64,000 nt of DNA from an uncultured bacterium (lineage in GTDB: Bacteria; Actinomycetota; Coriobacteriia; Coriobacteriales; Coriobacteriaceae). The position numbers and the translations under genes were made by a program. The stretch's first letter is position 1. Each line of letters opens with the position of its first letter. Below, piece after piece: positions 50,936-60,205 of this stretch. The notes under the pieces were generated by a model. It was not told the origin of the DNA. It searched no databases and worked only from the letters and a program-made list of their open reading frames with translations. The stretch lies in assembly GCA_905215815.1 (NCBI GenBank), contig CAJMRN010000001.1, positions 37,463 through 101,462 on the forward strand, read 5' to 3'.

Positions 50936-50953
50936 GCCGCGGGCTATCATAGC

Positions 50954-50987
50954 AAAACGGCGCGCTGCCGACAAAGCAGCACGCCGT
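50954..50987 (-). terminator. pheST operon terminator
   Basis: ACGGCGxGCTGC (50957-50968) pairs with 50976-50987 (one mismatch), with T4 after it on the minus strand. Between it and pheT the sequence shows no gene. Confidence 0.75.
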
Positions 50988-51095
50988 TATGTAATGCGCG
51001 TGTCATATATGCAGGCTCAGCAGTGCCTTATACCGAGCATAGCGGTCACGTAGGACTCGGCGGCAGCCACCGCTGGCCTATACCCAGTGCAAGCC

Positions 51096-53549
51096 CTAGC
51101 CGCGGACCTCGCCGTTTACGCCCTTGCACACCTTGGTGACGATCTTCTGGTGCGCTTTTTCGACCTCTTCGCTGGTGAGCGTGTGGTCGTCGGAGCGATA
51201 CGTAAGCGCAAAGGCCATGGACTTCTTGCCCACGCCCACGCGGACCGGATCGCGGTAGACGTCGAACAGACGCACACCCTCGAGCAACTTGCCGCCGGCG
51301 CTGGTAATGCGGCGCTCAAGGTCCTCGCAGGTCACGGAGTTATCGACTACGATAGCAAGGTCGTGCTCAACGGCAGGGTACTGCGAGAACTCGCGGTAGT
51401 TCTCCTGGTTGCGGGCGCCCTTGATCAGCTTGTCCAGATCGAGCTCAAAGGCAACGACAACCTCATCGATGCCCATCGCCTCGCGCGCCTCGGGGTGAAT
51501 CTCGCCGACCCAGCCCAGCACGGTGCCGCCGGACAGAACCTCGGCCGCACGACCCGGCTGCAAGAAAGCGTAGCCCTCGCCCTCGACGGGACGGAAGCGG
51601 ACCTTCTCGATGCGCAACTGGGCAAGCAGCTCCTCGACAATGCCCTTGCCAAAGAAGAAGCGCAGCTTGCGGTACTTCATGTTCCAGGACTGCTCGCTCC
51701 ACTGGCCCGAGAGCACACCCGCCACGGACTTGGTCTCCTTGGGCAGGCTGGCGTTCTCGCGACCGTGGAACAGGCTGCCGACCTCGTACAGGTGCACGTT
51801 GGGCGTGCCGTGGGCCTCGTTATAGGCCACAGACTGCAGCAGACCCGGCAGCAGTGAGCGGCGCATCTCGGTCTGCTCGGCCACCAGCGGGTTCATGAGC
51901 ACGACGGGGCAGCCGCGGCCCTCGGTGGACATACCGATCTTCTCCAGGTCGCCCGGGGCGGCAAAGCCAAAGGTCGTGGTCTCGTTGAGGCCACAGGCGC
52001 GCAGGATCTCGCCGACCTTGCGGGTGAGCTTCTGCTCGCGGGTCAAGCCGCCGATATGGTTCTTGGCAGCCGGGATGGTCGCCGTCACACGGCCCATGCC
52101 CCACAGGCGCAGGACCTCCTCGATCAGGTCAATCTCGCGCGGCAGGTCGGGGCGGAAGCTCGGCGGGGTGACCATAAAGTCCTCGCCGTCGCGCTCGACA
52201 GTGCAGCCCAGGCGGGTGAGCGAGCGCTCGATAAAGTCGGGCTCGATGTCGGCGCCGCAGATGGCGTGCACGCGGGCCAAGCGCAGCTTGATGCTGTCGA
52301 TGGTCTTGGGCGCGGGGAACACGTCCACATAGCCGGGGGCGACCTCGCCGCCGGCGATCTCCTCGATCAGCGCGCACGTGACGTTGGCGACGTCCACGCA
52401 GCCGGTCTCGTCGACCTGGCGCTCAAAGCGAATGGAGGCATCGGAGATCAGCGACAGGTCGCGGCTGGTGTGCGAGGTGCGACCTGCGTTGAAGCAGGCG
52501 CTCTCGACCATCACGTCGACGGTGTCGTCCTCGATCTCGGAATCCATGCCGCCCATAACGCCGGCCAGCGCCACGGGACGCTCGCCGTCGGTGATGAGGC
52601 CCATGCCGGCGTCGAGCGTGCGCTCCTCGCCGTCGAGGGTCGTGAACTTCTCGTCCTGTTGGGCGGCGCGAACCACCACGCGGCGATGGCCATCGCGCTC
52701 GGCAAAGGTGTCCAGGTCAAAGGCGTGCAGCGGCTGACCGGTGAGCATCATCACGTAGTTGGTGATGTCGACGATGTTGTTGTGCGGGCGCACGCCCAGG
52801 GCGTTGAGACGCTTGACCATCCAGTCGGGCGACGGGCCGACCTTCACGTTGCGCACGATGCGGGCGACATAGCGGTCGCACAGGCCCTCGTCGGCAATCT
52901 CGACCGAAAGCTCGTCGTCGGTCGCGCGGCCGGTCTCGGCCTTGATGGCGGGCAGCTCCACGTGGAAATCGCGGTCGAAAATGGCGCCGGTCTCGCGGGC
53001 CATGCCAATCATGGACAGGCAATCGGGACGGTTGGGCGTGATCTCGCAGTCGAGCACGGTGTCGCTCGATCCCACGTACTCGGCAAACGGCATGCCGCAG
53101 GGCGTATCCTCGGGCAGGATCATGATGCCGGAGTGGTCGCCGCCCAGGCCGAGCTCGCGCGCAGAGCAGTTCATGCCCATGGACACGACGCCGCGAAGCT
53201 TGCTCTTCTTGATCTTGACGTCGCCGGGAAGCACAGCGCCGATCATTGCCGTGACGATGTGGTCGCCAGCCTCGAAGTTCTGCGCGCCGCAGACGATCTG
53301 CAGCGGGGCGGGGTTGCCGTCGGCGTCGAGATTCTTGTCGCCCACGTCGACCGAGCACACATACATGTGGTCGCTATCGGGGTGCGGGGTCTTGGTGAGC
53401 ACCTTGGCAGTCACCACGTGGTCGAAGGACTCGCCCACGGTGTCAATCGCCTCGACCTCGGTGCCGGTACGGATATATTCGTCCGAAAGGGTCTTAGGAT
53501 CCTCCGGAATATCGATCATGGTCTTGAGCCAGTCGTAAGAAACGCGCAT
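51096..53549 (-). CDS. pheT: Phenylalanyl-tRNA synthetase beta subunit
   Basis: The 817-residue protein has the tRNA-binding EMAP-like domain (about 40-150), B3/B4 editing domain, B5 domain and the C-terminal FDX-ACB anticodon domain (GVRLFDVYRDPVRVGVGKKS). It forms the (alpha-beta)2 enzyme with PheS. It starts 162 bp after pheS, and a composite palindrome fills the gap. Confidence 0.96.
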   Translation of the reverse strand: MRVSYDWLKTMIDIPEDPKTLSDEYIRTGTEVEAIDTVGESFDHVVTAKVLTKTPHPDSDHMYVCSVDVGDKNLDADGNPAPLQIVCGAQNFEAGDHIVTAMIGAVLPGDVKIKKSKLRGVVSMGMNCSARELGLGGDHSGIMILPEDTPCGMPFAEYVGSSDTVLDCEITPNRPDCLSMIGMARETGAIFDRDFHVELPAIKAETGRATDDELSVEIADEGLCDRYVARIVRNVKVGPSPDWMVKRLNALGVRPHNNIVDITNYVMMLTGQPLHAFDLDTFAERDGHRRVVVRAAQQDEKFTTLDGEERTLDAGMGLITDGERPVALAGVMGGMDSEIEDDTVDVMVESACFNAGRTSHTSRDLSLISDASIRFERQVDETGCVDVANVTCALIEEIAGGEVAPGYVDVFPAPKTIDSIKLRLARVHAICGADIEPDFIERSLTRLGCTVERDGEDFMVTPPSFRPDLPREIDLIEEVLRLWGMGRVTATIPAAKNHIGGLTREQKLTRKVGEILRACGLNETTTFGFAAPGDLEKIGMSTEGRGCPVVLMNPLVAEQTEMRRSLLPGLLQSVAYNEAHGTPNVHLYEVGSLFHGRENASLPKETKSVAGVLSGQWSEQSWNMKYRKLRFFFGKGIVEELLAQLRIEKVRFRPVEGEGYAFLQPGRAAEVLSGGTVLGWVGEIHPEAREAMGIDEVVVAFELDLDKLIKGARNQENYREFSQYPAVEHDLAIVVDNSVTCEDLERRITSAGGKLLEGVRLFDVYRDPVRVGVGKKSMAFALTYRSDDHTLTSEEVEKAHQKIVTKVCKGVNGEVRG

Positions 53550-53614
53550 GTAGCTCTCCTAGTTCTTAATCTCCGCAAAGGAAGGAATATCAAATGAAGA
53601 CGTTCGCCTTAGGG

Positions 53615-53709
53615 TTGTCCAGGTGCCCCAGGTTGGCGTGAAAGAGGAGCGACGCGTACTAAAGGTACGCGAGCGACGGTTTGAACGCCAAGATGGGGTG
53701 CCTGGGCAA
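53615..53709. repeat. Composite palindrome e, between pheS and pheT
   Basis: An imperfect outer stem (TTGTCCAGGTGCCCCA side) encloses TTGGCGT/ACGCCAA and an inner CGCGTAC-N5-GTACGCG hairpin (53653-53671). It shares AAGATGGGGTGCC and GCGAGCGACG with element c. Sitting inside an operon, it may set the PheS:PheT ratio or be an RNA processing site. Confidence 0.7.
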
Positions 53710-53711
53710 GC

Positions 53712-54788
53712 CTAAAATTGGTTCAGGAAACGCATATCGCCTGTCATGAGAGTACGCAGGTCCGGCAGGTCGTAGCGCAGGGCCGCGACGCGCTCGGCGC
53801 CAATGCCAAAGGCGAAGCCGGTGTACTTCTCGGGGTCGATGCCGCAGTTGATCAGGACGTTGGGGTCGACCATGCCGCAGCCCAGGATCTCGATCCAGCC
53901 GCTGTGCTTGCAGAAGTTGCAGCCCTTGCCGCCGCAGACGTGGCAGCTCACGTCCACCTCGCAGCTCGGCTCGGTGAAGGGGAAGAAGTGCGGGCGATAG
54001 CGCGTCTTGCGGTCCTCGCCAAACATGCACTTAACAAAGTAGTCGAGCGTGCCCTTAAGATCGCCAAAGGTGATGCCCTCGTCGACGACCAGGCCCTCGA
54101 TCTGGTTGAACTGCGGCAGGTGGCAGGCGTCGGCCGTGTCGGGACGGTAGACGGTGCCCGGGCAGATCATGTAGATGGGCGGCTTCTGCGACTCCATAGT
54201 GTGGATCTGCACGCCCGAGGTCTGGGTGCGCAGCAGCACGTCGGACTCGCCGTGGGCGTGAGCCTCGGGGTGTGCGACGCTGCCGGGGTTGTTGTCGACC
54301 ACGTAGAAGGTATCGCGGGCCGAACGGCTCGGGTGATCCATGGGGGCGTTGAGCGCGGTGAAGTTGTAATAGGAGGTGTCGACCATGGGGCCGGACTCGA
54401 CGGTGTAGCCGATGCCGCAGAAGATGTCCTCGGCCTCCTCGATGATCTGCTTGATCAGGTGCTGGTGACCGATCTGCGGACGGATGCCCGGCAGCGTGAT
54501 GTCGACGGCCTCGTGCTCGAGTGCGTGCTTGAGGGCGGCGGCCTTCATCTCGGTGGTGCGCTCGTCGAGCATGCCCTCGATCAGCTGGCGCATCTCGTTG
54601 GCGCGCTTGCCCATCACGGGACGATCCTCGGGGGCGAGCTTGCCCATCATGCGCATCAGGCCGGTGATGCGGCCCTTGCGACCGAGCAGCTCAACGCGCG
54701 CGGCCTCGAGCTTTGCGGCGTCGTCGGCGCCTGCGACGAGCTCCTTGGCCTCTTCCTCGAGTTTGACCAGATCATCAATCAGACTCAT
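53712..54788 (-). CDS. pheS: Phenylalanyl-tRNA synthetase alpha subunit
   Basis: The 358-residue catalytic subunit has an N-terminal coiled coil, motif 2 (PGTVYRPDTADACHLPQFNQ) and motif 3 (GFAFGIGAERVAALRYDL). A Cys cluster (CHVCGGKGCNFC, about 285-296) probably binds zinc, as in many Gram-positive and Thermus-like PheS. AAAGGGAAGAC precedes ATG 54788. Expression is governed by the T-box upstream. Confidence 0.96.
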   Translation of the reverse strand: MSLIDDLVKLEEEAKELVAGADDAAKLEAARVELLGRKGRITGLMRMMGKLAPEDRPVMGKRANEMRQLIEGMLDERTTEMKAAALKHALEHEAVDITLPGIRPQIGHQHLIKQIIEEAEDIFCGIGYTVESGPMVDTSYYNFTALNAPMDHPSRSARDTFYVVDNNPGSVAHPEAHAHGESDVLLRTQTSGVQIHTMESQKPPIYMICPGTVYRPDTADACHLPQFNQIEGLVVDEGITFGDLKGTLDYFVKCMFGEDRKTRYRPHFFPFTEPSCEVDVSCHVCGGKGCNFCKHSGWIEILGCGMVDPNVLINCGIDPEKYTGFAFGIGAERVAALRYDLPDLRTLMTGDMRFLNQF

Positions 54789-54874
54789 GTCTTCCCTTTC
54801 GTCTCTCGCGCTCCCCGCTCGCCGAGACGACTGCCGTCGCCTGACGTTGCGAAAACGCGGCCCGGTTCGGTAAC

Positions 54875-55156
54875 AAAAAACCGTCCTCGGGCATGTGCAT
54901 TGCCCAAGGACGGTTGAATTCCGCGGTACCACCTTGTTTGACCCGGCGGATGTCTGGCCCGCCGTGCCCACTCTGCGCCCCTTATCGCGAGGCTCACGGC
55001 TTCCCTACTGGGGCTTCGCCGCCGCTGGCCGCGCGCCCGTTGAGGTCGCTGCTCGGGAGTGAACGCTTGGCCCTTGCCACCGCAGGAAGGCTTGCAGCCC
55101 ATGACCTTCCCTCTCTTGCCGGCGACGCGGCGGGCAAAACCCTCTCCGTCAACGCA
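54875..55156 (-). promoter_or_regulatory. tRNA-Phe T-box leader of pheST
   Basis: On the minus strand, AAGGTGGTACCGCGG (54921-54935) is the T-box core that binds the free tRNA 3' end. It is followed by a terminator (stem 54881-54892 with 54902-54913, then T6). A stem I base pairs GTTGA (near 55149-55153) with TCAAC (near 55038). A UUC codon just 5' of that strand, in GCGTTCACTCC, is the likely specifier. Uncharged tRNA-Phe should allow read-through into pheST. Confidence 0.88.
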
Positions 55157-55290
55157 TTGGGCTATAGGATACCACATTGTGCGAGCGTATCGCCGCGTTC
55201 CGTTTTGTTCGCGCTGGGTACAAGACGGGTAGCTGTGCAAACTGGCCGTGCGCCCAAAGGCGGCGCGGCCTGCGAGATTAAGGATATGGT

Positions 55291-56865
55291 ATGGGAAAGA
55301 AACTCGATAAGAAGGCCAAGGCCGCCGTGGCAAAAGCCGCCAAGGGCGTCAAGGCCGACAAGGCCGTCAAGAAGTTCCGCAAGCTCGAGGGCAAGCTGTG
55401 GACCCGCGAGTACCTACTCAAGATTGCTGAGTTTGACGGCGCAACCATCGCCCCCGCCAACGGCGCCGCCGCCCGTGCCGATGCCATGGGCACCCTTGCC
55501 GGCGAACATCACAAACTCTTGACCAGCGAGAAGTCCGTTGAGCTTGTGCGCTCGTTGGCCCGCAAGACGGTTGTGGGCGGAAAGATCGACGACCCGCAGC
55601 TGCTCGACGAGATCCGCGTGCTCGGCCGCGACCAGCGCGAGGCCAGCGTCATCCCCACCGAGGAGGCCGAGGCCTGGACCAGGCTCACCTGCGAGGCCGA
55701 TGCCGTGTGGCACAAGGCCAAAGCAGCCAACGACTGGGCGAGCTTTGAGCCCTATGTGGATAGAATCGTCGCTCAGCTTAAGCATCAGGCCGAGCTCATG
55801 GACCCCAAGCGCGACCCATACGACGTGTGGCTCGACCAGTACGAGCGCGGCCTTTCCACCGAGAGCTTCGATGCGTTTTGCGACGAGGTCAAGGCCACGG
55901 TCGTGCCGCTCGTGCACGCCATCGGTGAGCGCGGCCAGCAGCCAGCTGCCGACTTTTTGCACGCCCATGTGCCCGAGGCTGCCCAGCGCGCCATGAGCTT
56001 TGACCTCATGAAGCTCGTCGGCCTGGACCTGGACGACACCACGCTCGCCTTTACCGAGCATCCGTTTAGCGAGGGCTTCTCGGTGGGCGACGCGCGCATC
56101 GCCACGCACATCTACGAGGACGATTGCATCTCCAACGTCTACAGCATCATCCACGAGGCCGGCCACGCCATGTACGAGCTGGGCGTGAACCCCGCCTACG
56201 CGCGCACGTGCCTGGAGGGCGGCACCTCCATGGGCATCCACGAGAGCCAGAGCCGCTTTTTCGAGAACACCGTGGGCCGCAGCCGCGCCTTTATGGGACC
56301 GCTGCTCGAGGTACTGCGCCGCCACGCGCCCGAGGTCTACGGCAGCGTGGACGAGGACACGCTCTACCGCGCCGTGAACATCGCGCAGCCGTCGTTGATC
56401 CGCACCGAGGCCGACGAGCTCACCTACCCGCTGCACATTATGGTGCGCTACCAAATTGAGCGCATGCTGTTTGCCGGCGAAGCCACGGCCAAGGACATCC
56501 CCGCGCTTTGGAATCGCTTTATGGACGAGTACCTGGGCATTCCCGTTCCCGACGACACACACGGCTGCTTGCAGGATACGCACTGGAGCGGCGGTTCGTT
56601 TGGCTACTTCCCCACGTATGCGCTGGGCAGCGCCTACGATGCGATGTTTGTACCGGCCATGTGCCGCGACGGCGTCGACCTTACCGGCGCCTGCGCGAGC
56701 GGCAATCTGGCGCCCGTCCGCGCCTGGCTGGGCGAGCACATTTGGCAGTGGGGCCGCGCCAAGGACGCGCCGGAACTCATCAAGGGCGCATGTGGCATGG
56801 CGTTCGATGCCCGCTACTACTGCAGCTACCTGCAGGACAAGTTCACCACGCTGTACGAGCTGTAA
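55291..56865 (+). CDS. M32 carboxypeptidase
   Basis: The 524-residue metallocarboxypeptidase (Taq/Pfu type) has HEAGH (288-292) and the third zinc ligand in HESQSR (317-322). The usual IRTEADELTYPLHIMVRYQI segment is present. It trims C-terminal residues broadly in the cytoplasm. The first 30 residues are Lys/Ala-rich. AAGGA precedes the ATG. It is divergent from the pheST leader. Confidence 0.93.
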   Translation: MGKKLDKKAKAAVAKAAKGVKADKAVKKFRKLEGKLWTREYLLKIAEFDGATIAPANGAAARADAMGTLAGEHHKLLTSEKSVELVRSLARKTVVGGKIDDPQLLDEIRVLGRDQREASVIPTEEAEAWTRLTCEADAVWHKAKAANDWASFEPYVDRIVAQLKHQAELMDPKRDPYDVWLDQYERGLSTESFDAFCDEVKATVVPLVHAIGERGQQPAADFLHAHVPEAAQRAMSFDLMKLVGLDLDDTTLAFTEHPFSEGFSVGDARIATHIYEDDCISNVYSIIHEAGHAMYELGVNPAYARTCLEGGTSMGIHESQSRFFENTVGRSRAFMGPLLEVLRRHAPEVYGSVDEDTLYRAVNIAQPSLIRTEADELTYPLHIMVRYQIERMLFAGEATAKDIPALWNRFMDEYLGIPVPDDTHGCLQDTHWSGGSFGYFPTYALGSAYDAMFVPAMCRDGVDLTGACASGNLAPVRAWLGEHIWQWGRAKDAPELIKGACGMAFDARYYCSYLQDKFTTLYEL

Positions 56866-56931
56866 GGATTGACCAGCACGCCATCGCCAACGCCAACCAT
56901 GTTGACGCCAATGTCTTGGTAACGTCAGCGA

Positions 56932-57030
56932 AAACGACCCCAAGCGAGCAAGATGACGTAAAACGAAAGGGCGCTGACTTTCTGGTCGCGCCCTTGAAAT
57001 TGAACGTCAGATTGCCGCTTGGGGCCGTTT
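56932..57030. repeat. Composite palindrome f, between M32 gene and glmM
   Basis: AAACGACCCCAAGCG and TGACGT segments (56932-56959) match the inverse of 57004-57030 with few mismatches; AAGGGCGC/GCGCCCTT (56967-56974, 56988-56995) forms an inner stem. It sits between convergent genes and lacks a U-run. Confidence 0.75.
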
Positions 57031-57045
57031 GCAGCGTCGAGCCGT

Positions 57046-57069
57046 TACGCGGTTTGGTAAAACCGCGTA
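57046..57069 (-). terminator. Hairpin right after glmM
   Basis: TACGCGGTTT and AAACCGCGTA form a 10-bp stem, 2 bp after the glmM stop codon. No long U-run follows. Confidence 0.5.
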
Positions 57070-57070
57070 G

Positions 57071-58402
57071 CTATAAAGCCTCGAGTGCGTTGGCGATGCG
57101 CTTCATGGCGGCGTCGGCAGCTGCTTGGTCGGGGGCTTCGGCCAAAACGCGGATTACCGACTCGGTTCCGCTCTTGCGCACGAGCACACGGCCCTCGCCC
57201 GCCAGCGACGCCTCGGCCTCGGCGATGGCGGCCTGCACGCCCATGCTGCCCAGCGCGGCGTCCTTATCCGTCACGCGCACGGCAACTTGCGCCTGCGGCA
57301 GCAGCTTGCACGGAGCCGTAAGCTGCGAGAGCGTCTCGCGCTCGGCGCGAATCACTTCCATCACGCGCAGCGAGGTCATAATGCCGTCGCCCGTGCGCTC
57401 GATATCGCCAAAGATCGTATGGCCCGTTTGCTCGCCGCCCAGGCTGTAGCCGCCCTCGCGCATCTTGGCGTACACGTGGCGGTCGCCCACGCCGCTGGTC
57501 ACGGTGCTCAGACCGGCAAGCTCCAGCGACTTGACCAGGCCAAAGTTGCTGGCGATCGTCGGCACCACGGTACCGCCCGAGAGGCGCCCGTGCTTGTTCA
57601 GGTACACGCCACACACGTACAGAATCTGGTCGCCATCGACCACGCGGCCGCGCTCGTCCACGGCCAGGCAGCGGTCGGCGTCGCCGTCGTAGGCAAAGCC
57701 CACGTCCAGCCCCTGCTCCACCACGTGGCGCTGCAGGCGCTCCATATGCGTGGAGCCACAATCCACATTGATGTTAAAACCGTCGGGCGCGGCATTGATT
57801 ACGCGCACATCGGCGCCCAGCGCGTCGAACACCGGCTTGGCCACCGAGGATGCCGAGCCGTTGGCACAGTCGAGACCAATCTTGACGCCCTGCAGCGAAA
57901 AGTTCGCGCTGGCGATGAGCGAGGCAATGTAGCGGTTGCGACCCTGCATGTAGTCCACCGTGGCGCCGATGTGGTTGCCCGTTGCCAGCGGAACTTCGTT
58001 CTTGCCATCGATGTAATCCTCGATGAGCTCCAGCACATCCTCGTCCATCTTAAAGCCGTCGCTGTTGACGAGCTTAATACCGTTATCGCAAAACGGGTTA
58101 TGGCTCGCGCTGATCATGATGCCGCAATCGAAGCAGCCCTCCACGGTCTGATGCGCCACGCCCGGCGTCGGGATCACGTGCAGCATGTAGGCGTCCGCGC
58201 CGCTCGCGACCAAGCCGCTCACCAGCGCCGCCTCGAACATATAGCTCGAGCGACGCGTGTCCTTGCCCACGATCACGCGCGCCTTGGCCCCGCGGTTGGC
58301 GCCGTAATACCAGCCCACAAAGCGGCCGATCTTATAAGCGTGCTCTACCGTCAGCCCAACGTTGGCCTCGCCGCGAAAGCCGTCGGTGCCAAAGTACTTC
58401 AT
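57071..58402 (-). CDS. glmM: Phosphoglucosamine mutase
   Basis: GlmM turns glucosamine-6-phosphate into glucosamine-1-phosphate for peptidoglycan. The 443-residue protein has S100 (ISASHNPF), the metal loop YDGDADRCLAVDE, the sugar loop GGEQTGHTI and the phosphate loop RKSGTESVIRV. GGGAGG precedes ATG 58402. Confidence 0.94.
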   Translation of the reverse strand: MKYFGTDGFRGEANVGLTVEHAYKIGRFVGWYYGANRGAKARVIVGKDTRRSSYMFEAALVSGLVASGADAYMLHVIPTPGVAHQTVEGCFDCGIMISASHNPFCDNGIKLVNSDGFKMDEDVLELIEDYIDGKNEVPLATGNHIGATVDYMQGRNRYIASLIASANFSLQGVKIGLDCANGSASSVAKPVFDALGADVRVINAAPDGFNINVDCGSTHMERLQRHVVEQGLDVGFAYDGDADRCLAVDERGRVVDGDQILYVCGVYLNKHGRLSGGTVVPTIASNFGLVKSLELAGLSTVTSGVGDRHVYAKMREGGYSLGGEQTGHTIFGDIERTGDGIMTSLRVMEVIRAERETLSQLTAPCKLLPQAQVAVRVTDKDAALGSMGVQAAIAEAEASLAGEGRVLVRKSGTESVIRVLAEAPDQAAADAAMKRIANALEAL

Positions 58403-58483
58403 AAGAGATCCTCCCTATAGACAAAGGCGCGCCGCCAAAGCAACGCGCCGCCGGCCTATTATCCTTTAAAGCAACCGCAGGGG

Positions 58484-59506
58484 CTACACCGTGAGGAACA
58501 TCATCACGATGATCATGGCAAAGCCGATAAGATCGGTCGGCAAAAACACCGTGCCCAGCATAACGGCACTCGTGATGGTAGCCGAGACCGGCTCCACGGT
58601 TCCGATCAAGCTCGCACGCACCGAGCCGATGTCCTTGACGCCCTGCATATAGAGCATGTACGCCAAAAACGAGCCCACGACCACAAACACCGCGAGCGCC
58701 TCGACGCCGGCGGCATCGAGCGCCGGCATATGGGCCCAAGGCTGCACGATGGTGCAGGTGATGATACCAGCCGTGAGCATGGCTGAGCCCGTAACGATGG
58801 GACTGCCGTATTCGGGCAGAATCTTGGCGGGAATCACCGCCATGCAGGCGGCGCTCACCGCGCACATAAGACCCGCCACCAGACCGAGCGGCGAGATGCT
58901 CAGGCTCGTGGGGTCGCCGCCGGTGGCGATCAAAAACGTGCCGCCAAGGGCCAGGCCGATACCGATGGCCTCGCGCATGCGCGGTTTGCGGCGATCGGTG
59001 ATGCAGGTATATCCCATGATGATGACCAGCTGCAGGCACTGAAGGACCGTCGCGGTTCCGGCGTTGGTCAGGCGCACGGCCGAAAGATAGCAAAACTGGT
59101 TGAACAGCAGGCCAAAGGCGGTAAAGAGCAACAGCTGCTTGCGGTCGGCCGGTGTCGTCCAAAGCTTGACCAGGCGCGCACGGTCGCGCGCGACGACCAC
59201 GACCATAAAGAGCAGGCCGGCAAGAATCTGGCGCACGCTCATGAGCCACAGCGTATCGACATGGTAGGTATCGAACAGGAAGCTCGCGCTGGTGCCCGAG
59301 AAGCCCCAAAACGAGCCACCCACGAGCGTAGCCAACACGCCCAACGCCATCCTGCGCGACGACGCATCGTTAAGGCGCTCACGCCATGCACGGCGGGTGC
59401 TGCGGCTGAGCTCATCGGTGCCCTCGGGCACATCAATGTTCGATATATCGGTCATCGGCACCGAAGCCCCTGCGCCTTCGACCTGCTCGACACACTCTTT
59501 GCTCAT
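58484..59506 (-). CDS. EamA/DMT-family transporter
   Basis: The 340-residue protein has a charged N-terminal tail of about 50 residues, then ten hydrophobic helices in two EamA repeats (first: GGSFWGFSGTSASFLF; second: GLVAGLMCAVSAACMAVIPA). The second repeat ends with EPVSATITSAVMLGTVFLP, which is typical. These carry metabolites or amino acids out of or into cells; the substrate is unknown. A weak hairpin separates it from glmM. Confidence 0.88.
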   Translation of the reverse strand: MSKECVEQVEGAGASVPMTDISNIDVPEGTDELSRSTRRAWRERLNDASSRRMALGVLATLVGGSFWGFSGTSASFLFDTYHVDTLWLMSVRQILAGLLFMVVVVARDRARLVKLWTTPADRKQLLLFTAFGLLFNQFCYLSAVRLTNAGTATVLQCLQLVIIMGYTCITDRRKPRMREAIGIGLALGGTFLIATGGDPTSLSISPLGLVAGLMCAVSAACMAVIPAKILPEYGSPIVTGSAMLTAGIITCTIVQPWAHMPALDAAGVEALAVFVVVGSFLAYMLYMQGVKDIGSVRASLIGTVEPVSATITSAVMLGTVFLPTDLIGFAMIIVMMFLTV

Positions 59507-59737
59507 CCCACTCCCCCGAAACAGTCTGGAAGCAATTCGGCTTACCTTACCACGGCGAAGGCACCAGCTGGAGGCTTGTCCGCTTATCGGTAGGACAATT
59601 CCTTAGGCGTCTTTCCATAGCTCGATACCGCAATGGCTTTGCATTGGTCGACAGCCAAATCGAGGCAGCAGACTCTTTTGAAATGGATATGACAAAGCCC
59701 CCGAATTCCACAATGTAAGCGATTTTTAAAAATGTTC
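59507..59737. other. Gene-free stretch before tRNA-Val
   Basis: Lower GC than the surroundings. A minus-strand frame ends in SSYGKTPKELSYR, which could be a relic of a DNA-binding protein tail, but no start or ribosome binding site supports a gene. Confidence 0.4.
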
Positions 59738-59766
59738 TTGCCACCGAGTTCAGGCTCCGTTATATT
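59738..59766 (+). promoter_or_regulatory. Promoter of the second tRNA-Val
   Basis: TTGCCA (59738-59743) and TATATT (59761-59766) are 17 bp apart. Confidence 0.75.
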
Positions 59767-59795
59767 ATCCCTTGCGCACTTGCGCACCCTTGATC

Positions 59796-59870
59796 GGGCG
59801 TTTAGCTCAGGGGGAGAGCGCTTCCCTGACACGGAAGAGGTCAGAAGTTCAAATCTTCTAACGCCCACCA
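59796..59870 (+). tRNA. tRNA-Val (anticodon GAC), second copy
   Basis: The same 75 nt as 18243-18317, inverted. The shared sequence continues into the 3' flank (AAATGTTCGCAGCTCAGAGG and beyond) and covers the terminator. The promoters differ. Confidence 0.95.
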
Positions 59871-59878
59871 AATGTTCG

Positions 59879-59915
59879 CAGCTCAGAGGCTATGTACTCT
59901 GAGCTGTTTTGTTTT
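59879..59915 (+). terminator. Terminator of the second tRNA-Val
   Basis: CAGCTCAGAG pairs with CTCTGAGCTG and TTTTGTTTT follows. The next 290 bp, to 60205, show no supported gene. Confidence 0.88.
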
Positions 59916-60205
59916 ATGTCGCCAAATCCGCTGGCAGCTCCAACCGTCATCGCAACGTAGCATCAATTCACCTGACGAATGGCAGCCAAACAAATTCAAT
60001 ACCCCAACATCAACAATAGCCAGGCACAAAACTGCGCCGCAAGCTGCTCCAGCCGCCCAACTGGCCAAAAGCTGACCATCTACTTGCCAATTTATCCAAC
60101 GGCGTAACCAACCAGTCCGCACCGCAGCTTCTCGGCAAAACACCACGACGTCCACACCCTGCGGTATCCTTGAGCCACTTACACCTGCAGCACCAAGGAG
60201 CCGCC

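Noticed and set aside
50988..51095. A seventh composite palindrome after pheT
   Set aside because: TATA and AGCGGT segments can pair, but too many mismatches remain; ordinary GC-rich sequence explains it.
59584..59871. 95-residue minus-strand frame beginning MVGVRRFELLTSS
   Set aside because: It starts inside tRNA-Val and is another tRNA artefact.
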